Positions 9,425 through 17,023 of a stretch of DNA of 27,817 nt are shown here, in pieces (position 1 is the first letter of the stretch; every line of letters begins with the position of its first letter). Source of the stretch: a virus. The notes beneath the pieces were generated by a model. That model was not told the DNA's origin and searched no databases. It was given only the letters and a program-made list of their open reading frames with translations. The position numbers and the translations under genes are program-made. The stretch covers positions 1 to 27,817 of IMG/VR virus record IMGVR_UViG_3300042289_000608. One strand, written 5' to 3'.

Positions 9425-10171
9425 CTAGATACCGGACTGATTTAGTCGAGCCATTGCTTTGTCACGAGGGCTCATATTTGCAGTATTCATCTGTGGAGCC
9501 ATTCCACCGTTTGGTGCGGCAGATGGCATGCCTGCAGATGGATTTTGCCGGCGTGAAACAATTGATTGTGCTTGTTGAAGAATTTGATTCTCAACATCCG
9601 CAATAGCCTGATGTAGATCAAGGTCTTGACGGTTCTGTGCGGCACTAATTGCAGCTACGGCCAACGGGCTGTTAGGATCATATCCAGCGTCAATTAAAGT
9701 TTGCTCAATTTCATATTCGTATTGAGTAACAACTTGTTCGTGTTGAAACGCTTGCATGCGCTCCTCAACCATCATTTCAACCTGTTCAGGGGTCATTCCT
9801 TGTTGTTGAGCTTCATGATAGGTTTCAGTCATAACGTCTTCCCGTGTTTGGCCCTGTGAGTTAACACCGGCAATTTCGTAAAATCGGTCGCCAGCAAGGG
9901 TTTTGGCATTTTCAATCATCCAGTTAATTGCTGTATCTTGATCGCCGTTAGCCCATGCCTGAGCAAAACCTTGCACTGCTTGTGCGTCGTCTGGGTGCAT
10001 ATTGTCAAATACTTGACGAATCGGCTTGTAACGTTCCCGTTCCCGGATACGATCCTGAACTTCTGAACGGTACTTTTCTTCCCAGTTAGCATCTCCACCG
10101 GTTTCTACCGGCGCTTCTGCTGGTGCCTCTGACGTTACATAGTCAGTAAAGTTTGTATCTTCAATGCTCAT
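9425..10171 (-). CDS. Scaffolding protein
   Basis: A 248-residue, Gln/Glu/Ala/Met-rich, almost wholly helical acidic protein. An unstructured N-terminus (EAPAEAPVETGGD) leads into long charged helices (WEEKYRSEVQDRIRERERYK, EQVEMMVEERMQAFQHEQVV). The C-terminus is a Pro/Met/Asn-rich linker ending in a short helix with basic residues (SPRDKAMARLNQ), which fits a coat-binding tail. It lies between portal and capsid genes, the standard position of scaffold. The ATG overlaps the portal stop by 4 bases (ATGA) and has GGAGG upstream. No protease motif is visible, so it is a scaffold without a fused protease. Confidence 0.75.
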   Translation of the reverse strand: MSIEDTNFTDYVTSEAPAEAPVETGGDANWEEKYRSEVQDRIRERERYKPIRQVFDNMHPDDAQAVQGFAQAWANGDQDTAINWMIENAKTLAGDRFYEIAGVNSQGQTREDVMTETYHEAQQQGMTPEQVEMMVEERMQAFQHEQVVTQYEYEIEQTLIDAGYDPNSPLAVAAISAAQNRQDLDLHQAIADVENQILQQAQSIVSRRQNPSAGMPSAAPNGGMAPQMNTANMSPRDKAMARLNQSGI

Positions 10172-12192
10172 TGCATTCCTCCATTACCAAATAGGCTTTG
10201 TTCCATCATATCAGGAGACTGTGTGTTTTCAGGCATCCCCATTGCTTCTTCTTCTTCAAGCATTTGTGCTTCTTGTTCCATTCCATTATCCGGGATAGGC
10301 AATCCAGTACCGGCAGTTAGCGCTGCCATAACTCCTGGGTCTTGCATCTCGCCCATTGCTGCCTGGTCTGATTGAGCCATCATTGCGGCTGTTTCGTTAG
10401 ACAAGTACTGCATGTGGGCCATAACGTGCATATCAAGCATTTGCTTCATCTGAGGATCAGCAAGTTCATATGCTGGCGACTTACGTTGCGTGTTGTGAAC
10501 CTGGATATGAGCGTCATGAACGTCAAAGTCTTCGGGGATAACTGGAACGCCTTGCATAAGCAAACCATTTTCCCATTCGGCTTTAGCAATGTCTGGGTCC
10601 ATGCGAGACAAGAATTGTTTTGGATCAGGCAAATCAAGCATCTTGCTAATTGACCGAGCGTCGATGTTTTGGAATACCAAAGGAAACTGCTGTGCAAGGT
10701 TGGTAATCATTGATTGGGTAGCAATCTTGCTGCGTGGCATAGTTGCGTCCATTGGTACAATAACTACCGGCTGTTCGTCAATATCTTTAGCAGTCCAAGA
10801 AATTTCATGAGGAACGCCATGTTCGGTCAAAAGCATTACTTTTCGTGTAATGTTGTTTGATTCCGCGTTCATCCGGTACAACTTCAAGGTCATTTCTGCA
10901 ATTTTTCCCCAACCATAAGACTGGTCTTTAGCCATTGGGCCAAGAGGAGTGTCGTCTTTTTCAGCTAATAGCGACAAAGCTAAACCGCTGTTGCGATCTC
11001 CAGGTGCTTCGCCACGAGTTGTTTGGTGAGTATGGAAAATGTCGTCAAGTTCTGCTTCAAGGAATTGAGCTTCGTTTGAAATCCAACGAGGTACTTCAGG
11101 TGCGGTTTGCCAGTGTGGTTCACCAATTTCGCTGTTGTACTCCATAATGTCAGCAGGGTCAATAGTAATAGCGTCTGCATCGTCAACAGATCCTACCGGA
11201 ACCATTAGACGAGCATTGGCAGCCTTACGCATGTGTTCAAGAATTGTTGAACGAGCACGGTTATAGGCGTATTGAACGTCCCTCGCCGGCGTTAAAAGCG
11301 TATGTCCAACCCAACTGTTGGGAATTTTATTTTGTCTAAACAGAGAAAGGTTCAGATGTTTGAACGGAAAAGGCCACTGATCTTCTTGTAAAACAACTTT
11401 GCCGTTAACTACATGAACCACGCATCCCGGACCACGAGAGGTGGGTCTTTCATAGTATATATAAACAAGCGTCGTTTTTGGGGGAGCTCCTCCGGGACGA
11501 CGCAAAAGAATACTACGATGCCTAGAAGAAAGCATAGCTTCAGCATCAGCTTTAGGAGGTTCTTCAAGTCCATACCTCTCTTGTACTTGTTCAGGTGGAA
11601 GACTTGTGCATCTAATCCACCAACGAGCGTCATGAACGTTTTGAGAACCAGGCTCAAGGCTAAATTCGTTGATCCCTAATGGTGTCAATCTGATACCACC
11701 AACTGGAACAGAAATTTGCGACATAGGATCTAGGAGATACTCTTCGCCTTTATCTGGGTCCCAATCGACTGCAACAGCAGCAGCACCACCAAACAATGTT
11801 TGTAGAAGAGCCATTTCACGAATGTCTTCCCAATGGTTGTGACGCTGTTCACCCATAAGTAGATGTTCTTGCAGTGACTGCCGGCGCATAGAACTATCAT
11901 CCATGCCGGATGGTTGAACTTCCCAGATTAGCTCAGAGCGTGTAAGACGAGCCAAAAGGCTACGGGTACGAGGACCATACTTATCGACAGTAATACGAGA
12001 TCCACGTTCAGCTTCGTTTGCGTAATCTAATTCTTGAACGATATTGCGAGTAAAGTCCCACCAAATCCATTGGTGAGAAGCATAATAGGATGCGTTCATC
12101 CAATAGTCACGACGTTCTTTTACAAGATACTGGTCGGATAACTGCCAAAGATCAACAATCTTGGCAGCTTCAGGTGGTGCCCAAGGCTTCAC
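10168..12192 (-). CDS. Portal protein
   Basis: A 674-residue protein, the size of podovirus-type portals. It starts at GTG (12192), with GAAGGAG upstream and GTGA overlap with the preceding gene. An N-terminal helical and Trp-rich region (WMNASYYASHQWIWWDF) leads into TVDKYGPRTRSLLARLTRSELIWEV (a conserved portal segment). Next come mixed wing domains, then helices of the stem/clip region (ARDVQYAYNRARSTILEHMRKAANARLMVP) and a Gln/Met/Glu-rich C-terminus (about 590-674), as expected for a barrel or core tail. The protein would form the dodecameric DNA channel at one capsid vertex, contacting terminase during packaging and the adaptor afterwards. Position between terminase and scaffold supports the call. 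Confidence 0.85.
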   Translation of the reverse strand: MKPWAPPEAAKIVDLWQLSDQYLVKERRDYWMNASYYASHQWIWWDFTRNIVQELDYANEAERGSRITVDKYGPRTRSLLARLTRSELIWEVQPSGMDDSSMRRQSLQEHLLMGEQRHNHWEDIREMALLQTLFGGAAAVAVDWDPDKGEEYLLDPMSQISVPVGGIRLTPLGINEFSLEPGSQNVHDARWWIRCTSLPPEQVQERYGLEEPPKADAEAMLSSRHRSILLRRPGGAPPKTTLVYIYYERPTSRGPGCVVHVVNGKVVLQEDQWPFPFKHLNLSLFRQNKIPNSWVGHTLLTPARDVQYAYNRARSTILEHMRKAANARLMVPVGSVDDADAITIDPADIMEYNSEIGEPHWQTAPEVPRWISNEAQFLEAELDDIFHTHQTTRGEAPGDRNSGLALSLLAEKDDTPLGPMAKDQSYGWGKIAEMTLKLYRMNAESNNITRKVMLLTEHGVPHEISWTAKDIDEQPVVIVPMDATMPRSKIATQSMITNLAQQFPLVFQNIDARSISKMLDLPDPKQFLSRMDPDIAKAEWENGLLMQGVPVIPEDFDVHDAHIQVHNTQRKSPAYELADPQMKQMLDMHVMAHMQYLSNETAAMMAQSDQAAMGEMQDPGVMAALTAGTGLPIPDNGMEQEAQMLEEEEAMGMPENTQSPDMMEQSLFGNGGMQ

Positions 12193-12407
12193 GGTGCTAC
12201 TCCTTCAGATGGATTACGCCAAGTGTGGTAATCATCATCATCTTTTTTTGGCTTCTTAACAGCAGGTGTCTGTCGTTCAGCACGAACCATGGCAGTAAAG
12301 TCACCTGTGTGCCTAGATACTGCCATTTGTGTTAATCTCCGGTTCTCTCGAACAAGCCAAATTACGACACCCATATTGCCGAGTGCCACTACAGCCAACC
12401 ATATCAT
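12189..12407 (-). CDS. Small single-pass membrane protein
   Basis: A 72-residue protein with one N-terminal membrane segment (MIWLAVVALGNMGVVIWLV, about 1-19), then a basic and later mixed-charge tail (KKPKKDDDDYHTW). The ribosome site GAGG and ATGA overlap with the previous gene, plus a GTGA overlap with the portal gene, show it is part of the operon. Function unknown; its place beside portal might mean an internal virion or membrane-contact protein. Confidence 0.55.
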   Translation of the reverse strand: MIWLAVVALGNMGVVIWLVRENRRLTQMAVSRHTGDFTAMVRAERQTPAVKKPKKDDDDYHTWRNPSEGVAP

Positions 12408-12805
12408 ATTTTGTCCTCATCTGGAGCAGCTACTTTAAACGATTTCTTAGCTGGAGACTCTTTTGGAGCGGCAGGAATTGAGTTGACTACACGCAAAGCA
12501 GACTCTAATTCTTCAATACGTTCAGTCAACTTAATATTAGAATCCGCAAGTATTTGATTGGATTCAGTAAGACCTGCGACTGCGCCGGCAGTAACAAATT
12601 CAATATTGCGTGATGTAGAAACCATGCGAGCCATTTCCATGGCGCAATCAGCACAAATGTAAAAACGAGAGTTAGCTGACGGGTTAACGTCATCAGGACT
12701 ATTAAAATGGTCCAAGTCAATACCGGTATCTATGGTTGGTGTATTAATGCTTCTACACATCCAACAACAGCCGGGTAAATAAAAATAGTTGTCAACAAGT
12801 AACAT
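12404..12805 (-). CDS. Zinc-ribbon-like small protein with coiled coil
   Basis: A 133-residue protein. I prefer the ATG at 12805, which shares its A with the terminase TAA, over an ATG four codons upstream. Two Cys pairs, CCWMC (residues about 13-17) and CADC (about 51-54), are spaced like a zinc ribbon or treble clef. From about residue 80, LTESNQILADSNIKLTERIEELESALRVV is a heptad-like coiled coil, and the end is basic/acidic. A structural or DNA/protein-binding accessory to packaging is conceivable from its place between terminase and portal, but no family is recognised. Confidence 0.55.
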   Translation of the reverse strand: MLLVDNYFYLPGCCWMCRSINTPTIDTGIDLDHFNSPDDVNPSANSRFYICADCAMEMARMVSTSRNIEFVTAGAVAGLTESNQILADSNIKLTERIEELESALRVVNSIPAAPKESPAKKSFKVAAPDEDKI

Positions 12806-14397
12806 TAGTGCTTCCATCCTTGGGCTGGCTTACGTTTGCCCATTCTGTCTAGTTTTTCCATATAACGTTGGACTCTTCCTTCTGCACCTTCAGTATACTT
12901 CTGAAATGAGCGTTTTTGGATTTCATAAGGCCGGCAGCCTAACAAATATCTCAAAGCGTCAACTGCGTGGTCTTCGTCTCTAGTTTCCAAATCTTCAGGA
13001 TTGTTATGGGCGTGGCGCATCAAAGGCAAAGTACGAATCAAGTTAAAGCAGTTATCAAAGATTTTAAGACGAATAACACCATCAATAGGCGAAGGGGCCA
13101 TGTAACGCTTAACGTTCTGCCATCCACCAATACGTTGGTTTTTAGCTCTTTGGCAGATAACACCGTTAGTTTGATACTGTCCAGCTACGGTTGTGCCTGT
13201 TCCACCGGTATTACTAAAGGTAGAAGGGTCAATCACAGTCATAGAGATTGTTTCTGGTTTTCCGTGCTCGTCGACAGATAAGGACTTAATCTTCCGGGCC
13301 TGTTCTGCCGCAGTGAGATTTTTATCGTACGCCTCCCGATATATATACATAGTACCGTCTGAAGGATCGACCGCACCCCATAAGCAACAGAACGGGTTTG
13401 CAGTGCCAAAGTCGATACCCCGATATTTTTGCCACGTTTCCGGAATGGCAAACCTGGGTACGACGTGAATGTTACGTTGAAATTCCACGAAGTACTGCCC
13501 CGTAAACGTGTCCCAATCGCCCATGAGTTTTTGGCGGCGCTCTGTTTCAGGGAGCATCGAGAGGTGTTTTTTGTAGGTTGGGTCAATGTGTGGGTTATCG
13601 ACGACAGTTGACGGGACAAAAGCGACGACAAGGTGAGTATTGGGGTCGTGGTCAATTTCAAGTTTTTCAAGTTCTTCAAGATCATCAGGGATTTCAACCA
13701 GCCTTACAATAGGTGGATCCTCAAATCCATTGGATACATCATAGACCACAATGTATTTACCGTATTGTGTAGGCCCCACAAGCATTTGATACAAAAACGT
13801 ATGTCCACGGTCACCGGGGTTTGTAGCAAACATAACATGGGTACGAACACCGGATGCTGCCATCTTTTTGCTAGTACGCAAACGACCAGAGATCATGAGC
13901 ATTTGATACGGGGTAAACTGGGTAGCTTCGTCGAAACCAATAAAATCGTATTCAGCAGACATGAACTGTCCAACGTCTTCGTCACGAGAACAATAGCCGT
14001 ATTCAATAATGCTTCCATTGCCATACCACCAAGCTTTAACGTTGTCTACGGAACGTAGGATTGCGTCCACCACAAGCTGTGCGTAGCGCACCTGTGTACG
14101 GATAATCAAAGATCGGCGTAGTTCCGGTAGGGAAGTACGGATTAACAGGCTTCTATGGCCCGGATACATAAGGCTCAGCTCATGTACGTGATACGCCAAC
14201 AGCTCTGATTTGCCACCGCCGGCCGCACCACCATACAAAAGCCAGTCGACTTTCTTTAACAGCGTGTTGGCTCTTAGTTGGCGTTCGTTACCTTGCAAAG
14301 ACCAAGCTGAAAGGTCCTCTTCAAGTAGCTTAAGATATTCATCCTGCTCCCTTGTTGAAAGCTGTTTGAACTCGTCATCTGATAACAGAAGACTCAT
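12805..14397 (-). CDS. terL: Terminase large subunit (ATPase-nuclease)
   Basis: A 530-residue protein of full family length. The ATPase has Walker A GGAAGGGKS (residues 56-64), Walker B IGFDEATQ (153-160) with the catalytic Glu, and coupling motif ATNPGD (191-196). The RNase H-like nuclease has GIDFGTANP (327-335, first metal Asp), MTVIDPS (386-392, second Asp) and DEDHAVDALRYLL (474-486, third Asp). Together these drive DNA translocation into the prohead and cut concatemers. The start overlaps the small-subunit gene by ATGA, and the stop overlaps the next gene. All catalytic residues appear intact, so the enzyme should be active. Confidence 0.95.
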   Translation of the reverse strand: MSLLLSDDEFKQLSTREQDEYLKLLEEDLSAWSLQGNERQLRANTLLKKVDWLLYGGAAGGGKSELLAYHVHELSLMYPGHRSLLIRTSLPELRRSLIIRTQVRYAQLVVDAILRSVDNVKAWWYGNGSIIEYGYCSRDEDVGQFMSAEYDFIGFDEATQFTPYQMLMISGRLRTSKKMAASGVRTHVMFATNPGDRGHTFLYQMLVGPTQYGKYIVVYDVSNGFEDPPIVRLVEIPDDLEELEKLEIDHDPNTHLVVAFVPSTVVDNPHIDPTYKKHLSMLPETERRQKLMGDWDTFTGQYFVEFQRNIHVVPRFAIPETWQKYRGIDFGTANPFCCLWGAVDPSDGTMYIYREAYDKNLTAAEQARKIKSLSVDEHGKPETISMTVIDPSTFSNTGGTGTTVAGQYQTNGVICQRAKNQRIGGWQNVKRYMAPSPIDGVIRLKIFDNCFNLIRTLPLMRHAHNNPEDLETRDEDHAVDALRYLLGCRPYEIQKRSFQKYTEGAEGRVQRYMEKLDRMGKRKPAQGWKH

Positions 14398-14894
14398 GCG
14401 TCACCGGCAACAGCCCTTAAACCACCCTCGACACGACGTTTAGCCTCAAGACGTAGTTCTTCCAACCTAGTTTGACGGGTTTCCGGAGTTTCATTTTGTG
14501 TACCGGAAATAGTAGTAGCCTGGTTCATTTCAAGACGAAGAATGTCATGCCAGATCTTTGCGATCTTAGTTGCCTCTTCAGCGTTCTTGATTTCCCATTC
14601 GCCACCCAAAACACGCAAAGCATGGTCCATCATGATACCAATAGCAAGTTTAGGCAGATCTTCCCTGTCAACACCTTCAGCAATCTTTGACATACCAAGC
14701 TTTTTAAGCTGTTCTTGAGCTGTGACAATTTCTTTGCTATAGCCAGCACGAACATGTTTTTCACGTCTTTTGTTCTCTTCACGTGCTATTGTGGCTTTTC
14801 GAGCGTTATCTCCAGCGGTTTCTGGAGTAAAAGCATGAGGCATCAATCTGTCGATTCTTTGCTGTCTTAGCTTTTCTTCTGGTGTTTCTGCCAT
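14394..14894 (-). CDS. Putative terminase small subunit
   Basis: A 166-residue, highly charged, helical protein directly upstream of the large terminase (ATGA overlap). Its length, basic N-terminal half (QQRIDRLMPHAF, RKATIAREENKRREKH) and long C-terminal helices (RQTRLEELRLEAKRRVEGG) suit a DNA-recognising, oligomeric small subunit. No clear HTH motif is visible by eye, and the call rests mainly on position and size. A GGAA site lies upstream of the ATG. Confidence 0.6.
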   Translation of the reverse strand: MAETPEEKLRQQRIDRLMPHAFTPETAGDNARKATIAREENKRREKHVRAGYSKEIVTAQEQLKKLGMSKIAEGVDREDLPKLAIGIMMDHALRVLGGEWEIKNAEEATKIAKIWHDILRLEMNQATTISGTQNETPETRQTRLEELRLEAKRRVEGGLRAVAGDA

Positions 14895-14895
14895 G

Positions 14896-15198
14896 TTATT
14901 CCGATTGAGCTGATTGCTCGTAGATGTTTTTCCAAATTTGCATTGCTAGTTCTGAAACACCCTGGATAGCTGCATGTTCTTCTGTACTTATAGTTCCAGC
15001 GTCATATGCCATTTTGCCTAGGTTCATCACATAGGAACACCCCATAAATATAGCAGACGCTATATGTTCAGGTAACGGATCAGGCCAGCCTGCAGACAGT
15101 AAACCAGCCAAAGCTTGAGCTGAAATAGCTGAATCAGGAGCGGGAACTGTTGAGCTAAGCAGCAATTTTGTTTGTTTTGGTGTTTTGTATTCTGTCAT
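14896..15198 (-). CDS. Uncharacterised 100-residue protein upstream of terminase
   Basis: This starts at the ATG at 15198, one base after the stop of the 102-residue gene, and ends one base before the terminase small-subunit start. That gives tight coupling, with no strong ribosome site. The product is helical with ALAGLLSAGWPDPLPEHIASAIFMGCSYVMNLGKMAYDAG in the middle (described here as one helix-turn-helix pair around residues 28-68). It reads in the same frame as the upstream WhiB-like sequence, and no stop separates them (see the WhiB entry). Independent translation from 15198 is my preferred interpretation. Function unknown. Confidence 0.55.
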   Translation of the reverse strand: MTEYKTPKQTKLLLSSTVPAPDSAISAQALAGLLSAGWPDPLPEHIASAIFMGCSYVMNLGKMAYDAGTISTEEHAAIQGVSELAMQIWKNIYEQSAQSE

Positions 15199-15720
15199 TT
15201 TATTTATCAATTTCTGAGATTTCAGGTTCGAATGGTACTCCCAATTTGATTGCCAAAGACTCAATCTCTGGCCAAAGGAAGTTAAAAGCGTCTGTAACGA
15301 TTGTTCCGGTTGATTCCCATCGCTGTTCGTAGATCTCTTGAATTTCATCATCGGAAATTCCTGGTTCATCTGCGTATTCTGCGAGCTCAAGCCATTCGAT
15401 GGCTTTAGTTGCGGCTTCAACGGATCTAACAAGGAACTCTTCCCAAACGAGCTGCCTGTGGTTGGTTTCCTCGTCAAACGGTTCTGGCGAATAGTTTCCC
15501 TTTGCCATGGTGATAATCCTCCATACATTCCAGCAGTGTCCTCTACTGCCGGAAAACTTAGTGCGTAATCAAGACATTCTTGTCTTACTGGGCATTCATT
15601 ACATATTGCTCTTGCTTGAGCAAAAAAGTCTTTACCTTGTGGATCGGAAGGAAACCAGATGTTGGTGTCCAAACCCTTACAACTAGCATCCTGCAACCAA
15701 TTAGAACGGCTCTTCGTCAT
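14896..15720 (-). CDS. WhiB-family Fe-S regulator at the N-terminus of a continuous 274-codon frame
   Basis: From the ATG at 15720 the first ~85 residues are a complete WhiB domain. The four Cys that hold a 4Fe-4S cluster are in SCKGL (C14) and CNECPVRQEC (C40, C43, C49), followed by the glycine turn GMYGG and LSPWQRE. WhiB proteins bind sigma-A and tune transcription; phage versions such as TM4 WhiB are known to affect host division and superinfection. The frame has no stop after the WhiB domain: it runs through the 102-residue gene in another phase and into the 100-residue gene in phase. The middle part looks non-coding. Either translation really reads on, or the WhiB stop has been lost. 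The start overlaps ssb by 20 bases without a good ribosome site. Confidence 0.7.
   Translation of the reverse strand: MTKSRSNWLQDASCKGLDTNIWFPSDPQGKDFFAQARAICNECPVRQECLDYALSFPAVEDTAGMYGGLSPWQRETIRQNRLTRKPTTGSSFGKSSLLDPLKPQLKPSNGLSSQNTQMNQEFPMMKFKRSTNSDGNQPEQSLQTLLTSFGQRLSLWQSNWEYHSNLKSQKLINKMTEYKTPKQTKLLLSSTVPAPDSAISAQALAGLLSAGWPDPLPEHIASAIFMGCSYVMNLGKMAYDAGTISTEEHAAIQGVSELAMQIWKNIYEQSAQSE
15200..15508 (-). CDS. Acidic 102-residue protein nested in the WhiB-like open frame
   Basis: The ATG at 15508 has a GGAGG ribosome site nine bases upstream; that site lies inside the codons for the WhiB turn motif GMYGG. The protein is acidic and helical (TNHRQLVWEEFLVRSVEAA, AEYADEPGISDDEIQEIYEQ, FNFLWPEIESLAIKLG). 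Codons follow the purine-N-pyrimidine habit of real genes in this frame, whereas the overlapping frame gives a Ser/Gln/Lys-rich shadow. I therefore regard this as the true coding frame of the interval. The product is not recognised. Confidence 0.65.
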   Translation of the reverse strand: MAKGNYSPEPFDEETNHRQLVWEEFLVRSVEAATKAIEWLELAEYADEPGISDDEIQEIYEQRWESTGTIVTDAFNFLWPEIESLAIKLGVPFEPEISEIDK

Positions 15721-16084
15721 CTGATTGTGGGGCTGAGGACTTGCGAGCCGCCGGCATTGTCGTGGTCGTAGGGATTTCAAACCGTAGACTCAGCCCACAA
15801 TCATCTACCAGCACTTCCATGTTGGACTTTGTTTCACCGCTTTTGGTCTTGTACGAGTCAAGCTTGTATCGGCCTGTAACCACGACTCGGTTGCCTTTGG
15901 CAAAGATCGAGGCGATGTTCTCGGCTTGTGCTCCCCAGGCTACGCACCTGTGCCAGGTTGTTTCTGTTTCTTCACCATTCTTGCGGGTGTCAGCTACGCT
16001 GAAGCGTACTTTGGCTTTGCCTGATGGTGTAAAGGTTAGTTCCGGATCTTGTCCGAGGTTACCTACGATTGTGATTAAGTTCAT
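15701..16084 (-). CDS. ssb: Single-stranded DNA-binding protein
   Basis: A 127-residue OB-fold protein. The start MNLITIVGNLGQDPELTFTP is the classical SSB beginning. It is followed by VRFSVADTRK, ETTWHRCVAWGAQAENIASIFAKG and VVVTGRYKLDSYKTKSGE. The flexible Thr/Pro/Ser linker ends in the acidic tip DDEEPF, the peptide by which SSBs recruit replication and repair proteins. It is shorter than bacterial SSBs only in the linker. It overlaps the HTH gene upstream by ATGA and the WhiB frame downstream. It would coat single-stranded DNA in phage replication and act with the RecT-like protein encoded at the right of the window. Confidence 0.95.
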   Translation of the reverse strand: MNLITIVGNLGQDPELTFTPSGKAKVRFSVADTRKNGEETETTWHRCVAWGAQAENIASIFAKGNRVVVTGRYKLDSYKTKSGETKSNMEVLVDDCGLSLRFEIPTTTTMPAARKSSAPQSDDEEPF

Positions 16085-16356
16085 TGTTCCTCCTGGGGGT
16101 TATCTATTTGTATCACACGTTTGTTGGAATATGGGGCGTTCCAGTAATCTTCTCCCCAAATATATGAGGGATGAAGTCCAAGTCTCGTACATATCCTATC
16201 TGCAGTATAGAACCTAATTCCGTTATTCCTACGCCATCCTCTAATCATGTCACGTGTCACACCTATTGATGCGGCAAATTCATGGTCGTTATGGTCAGGA
16301 TCTCGTATTATGCGTTCAAATGGCTCCAGAGCTAGGATTGGCTCTTTAAGCGTCAC
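16081..16356 (-). CDS. Helix-turn-helix DNA-binding protein
   Basis: A 91-residue protein. Residues about 10-65 form a compact helical DNA-binding unit: FERIIRDPDHNDHEFAASIG, then VTRDMIRGWRRNNGIRFYTADRIC, and TRLGLHPSYIWGEDYW. The ASIGVTRDMIRGWRR part reads as helix-turn-recognition helix. The TADRICTRLGLHPSYIWG part is a motif I know from small actinophage HTH proteins. Coupled to neighbours by ATGA at both ends. Likely an operon regulator or an accessory to replication; the target is unknown, although the inverted repeats in the promoter at 16986-17014 are candidates. Confidence 0.65.
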   Translation of the reverse strand: MTLKEPILALEPFERIIRDPDHNDHEFAASIGVTRDMIRGWRRNNGIRFYTADRICTRLGLHPSYIWGEDYWNAPYSNKRVIQIDNPQEEQ

Positions 16357-16622
16357 CGGGAGAACTCTTCTTTTGCTTTAAGGTATCTGTCTTGAATTTC
16401 GAAGACTCTGCGCCATATGGATATATTAGTGGGGTCATCTTGTAATAGATCAATGGCATAGCTAAGATCATCAGCAATCTTCTCCCAATTAATACCACCC
16501 CAGTGATTTGTCCGGGGTTTGTTGGGTTTATTCATCTTCTCCAACATTTTGTCTAATTGGATCTTCTCGTGATGAGCGATAGCTTTTTCTTCTGCTTTAC
16601 GCATTTCGTACCAATCAGCCAC
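16353..16622 (-). CDS. Uncharacterised small helical protein
   Basis: The product is about 89 residues if started at the GTG at 16622, which has a GGGTGGG stretch before it and overlaps the previous stop by a few bases. An ATG at 16667 would overlap the upstream gene by 53 bases, and an ATG at 16604 is a third option. The protein is charged and helical (MRKAEEKAIAHHEKIQLDKML, then WEKIADDLSYAIDLLQDDPT and WRRVFEIQDRYLKAKEE). No motif or family is recognised. It is coupled by ATGA to the HTH gene. Confidence 0.55.
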   Translation of the reverse strand: MADWYEMRKAEEKAIAHHEKIQLDKMLEKMNKPNKPRTNHWGGINWEKIADDLSYAIDLLQDDPTNISIWRRVFEIQDRYLKAKEEFSR

Positions 16623-16884
16623 GTTCCCACCCCATATTGCTAGCTCGCCAGTTAGTTGGAGAGTCATTGGACTCTACAGCTAGACGGTGATCGTGGTCTT
16701 CGTACAACCGGACAATATGTAGGCAGGGGTCATGACCGTCTCCCCAGTCTTCTTCTTCATCTGCAGTAAGGGGCAGACCATCGTGGATGTAGCAAATAGC
16801 GGGACCGCAGTAACCCATTTCCCAACCATAACGCAGCCATGCTTCATGGTCCAACGCAACTGTAATGACTTGATTATCATTCAC
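16615..16884 (-). CDS. Uncharacterised acidic small protein
   Basis: An 89-residue protein from the GTG at 16884, preceded by AGAGG at good spacing; the longer frame upstream is a shadow of the 26-codon gene. It contains DHEAWLRYGWEMGYCGPAICYIHDGLPLTADEEEDW and DPCLHIVRLYEDHDHRLAVE, a combination familiar from conserved hypothetical actinophage genes. Three Cys and several His could hold a metal, but there is no clear pattern. It is the second cistron after the strong promoter at 16993-17021. Confidence 0.6.
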   Translation of the reverse strand: MNDNQVITVALDHEAWLRYGWEMGYCGPAICYIHDGLPLTADEEEDWGDGHDPCLHIVRLYEDHDHRLAVESNDSPTNWRASNMGWERG

Positions 16885-16961
16885 CACACACCTCTTTCTG
16901 TGTCTTTGTCTCTTTCTTGTGGTTGTGGATCTTGTCCACCCCAACGGGTAATATCTTCCAT
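16881..16961 (-). CDS. 26-residue first cistron of the structural operon
   Basis: The ATG at 16961 has an AGAGGAG ribosome site at ideal spacing, 32 bases below the -10 box. The frame encodes MEDITRWGGQDPQPQERDKD and six more residues ending in VW. Its TGA overlaps the next GTG (GTGA). The product is very short and hydrophilic: it may be a functional micropeptide or mainly a translational coupler for the next gene. Confidence 0.5.
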   Translation of the reverse strand: MEDITRWGGQDPQPQERDKDTERGVW

Positions 16962-16992
16962 AGCAGCTCCTCTGCAATAAGTGTCATTGTGA

Positions 16993-17021
16993 ACAATACA
17001 GGCGATTTACCTGTTTGTCAA
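16993..17021 (-). promoter_or_regulatory. Strong promoter of the leftward structural operon with overlapping inverted repeats
   Basis: On the minus strand TTGACA (17021-17016), 17-bp spacer, TATTGT (16998-16993). Two perfect inverted repeats overlap it: ACAGG-N7-CCTGT at 16998-17014 within the spacer, and ATTGT-N2-ACAAT at 16986-16997 across the -10. These look like repressor or activator operators. The -35 box lies just after the stop of the upstream gene. Confidence 0.8.
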
Positions 17022-17023
17022 CA

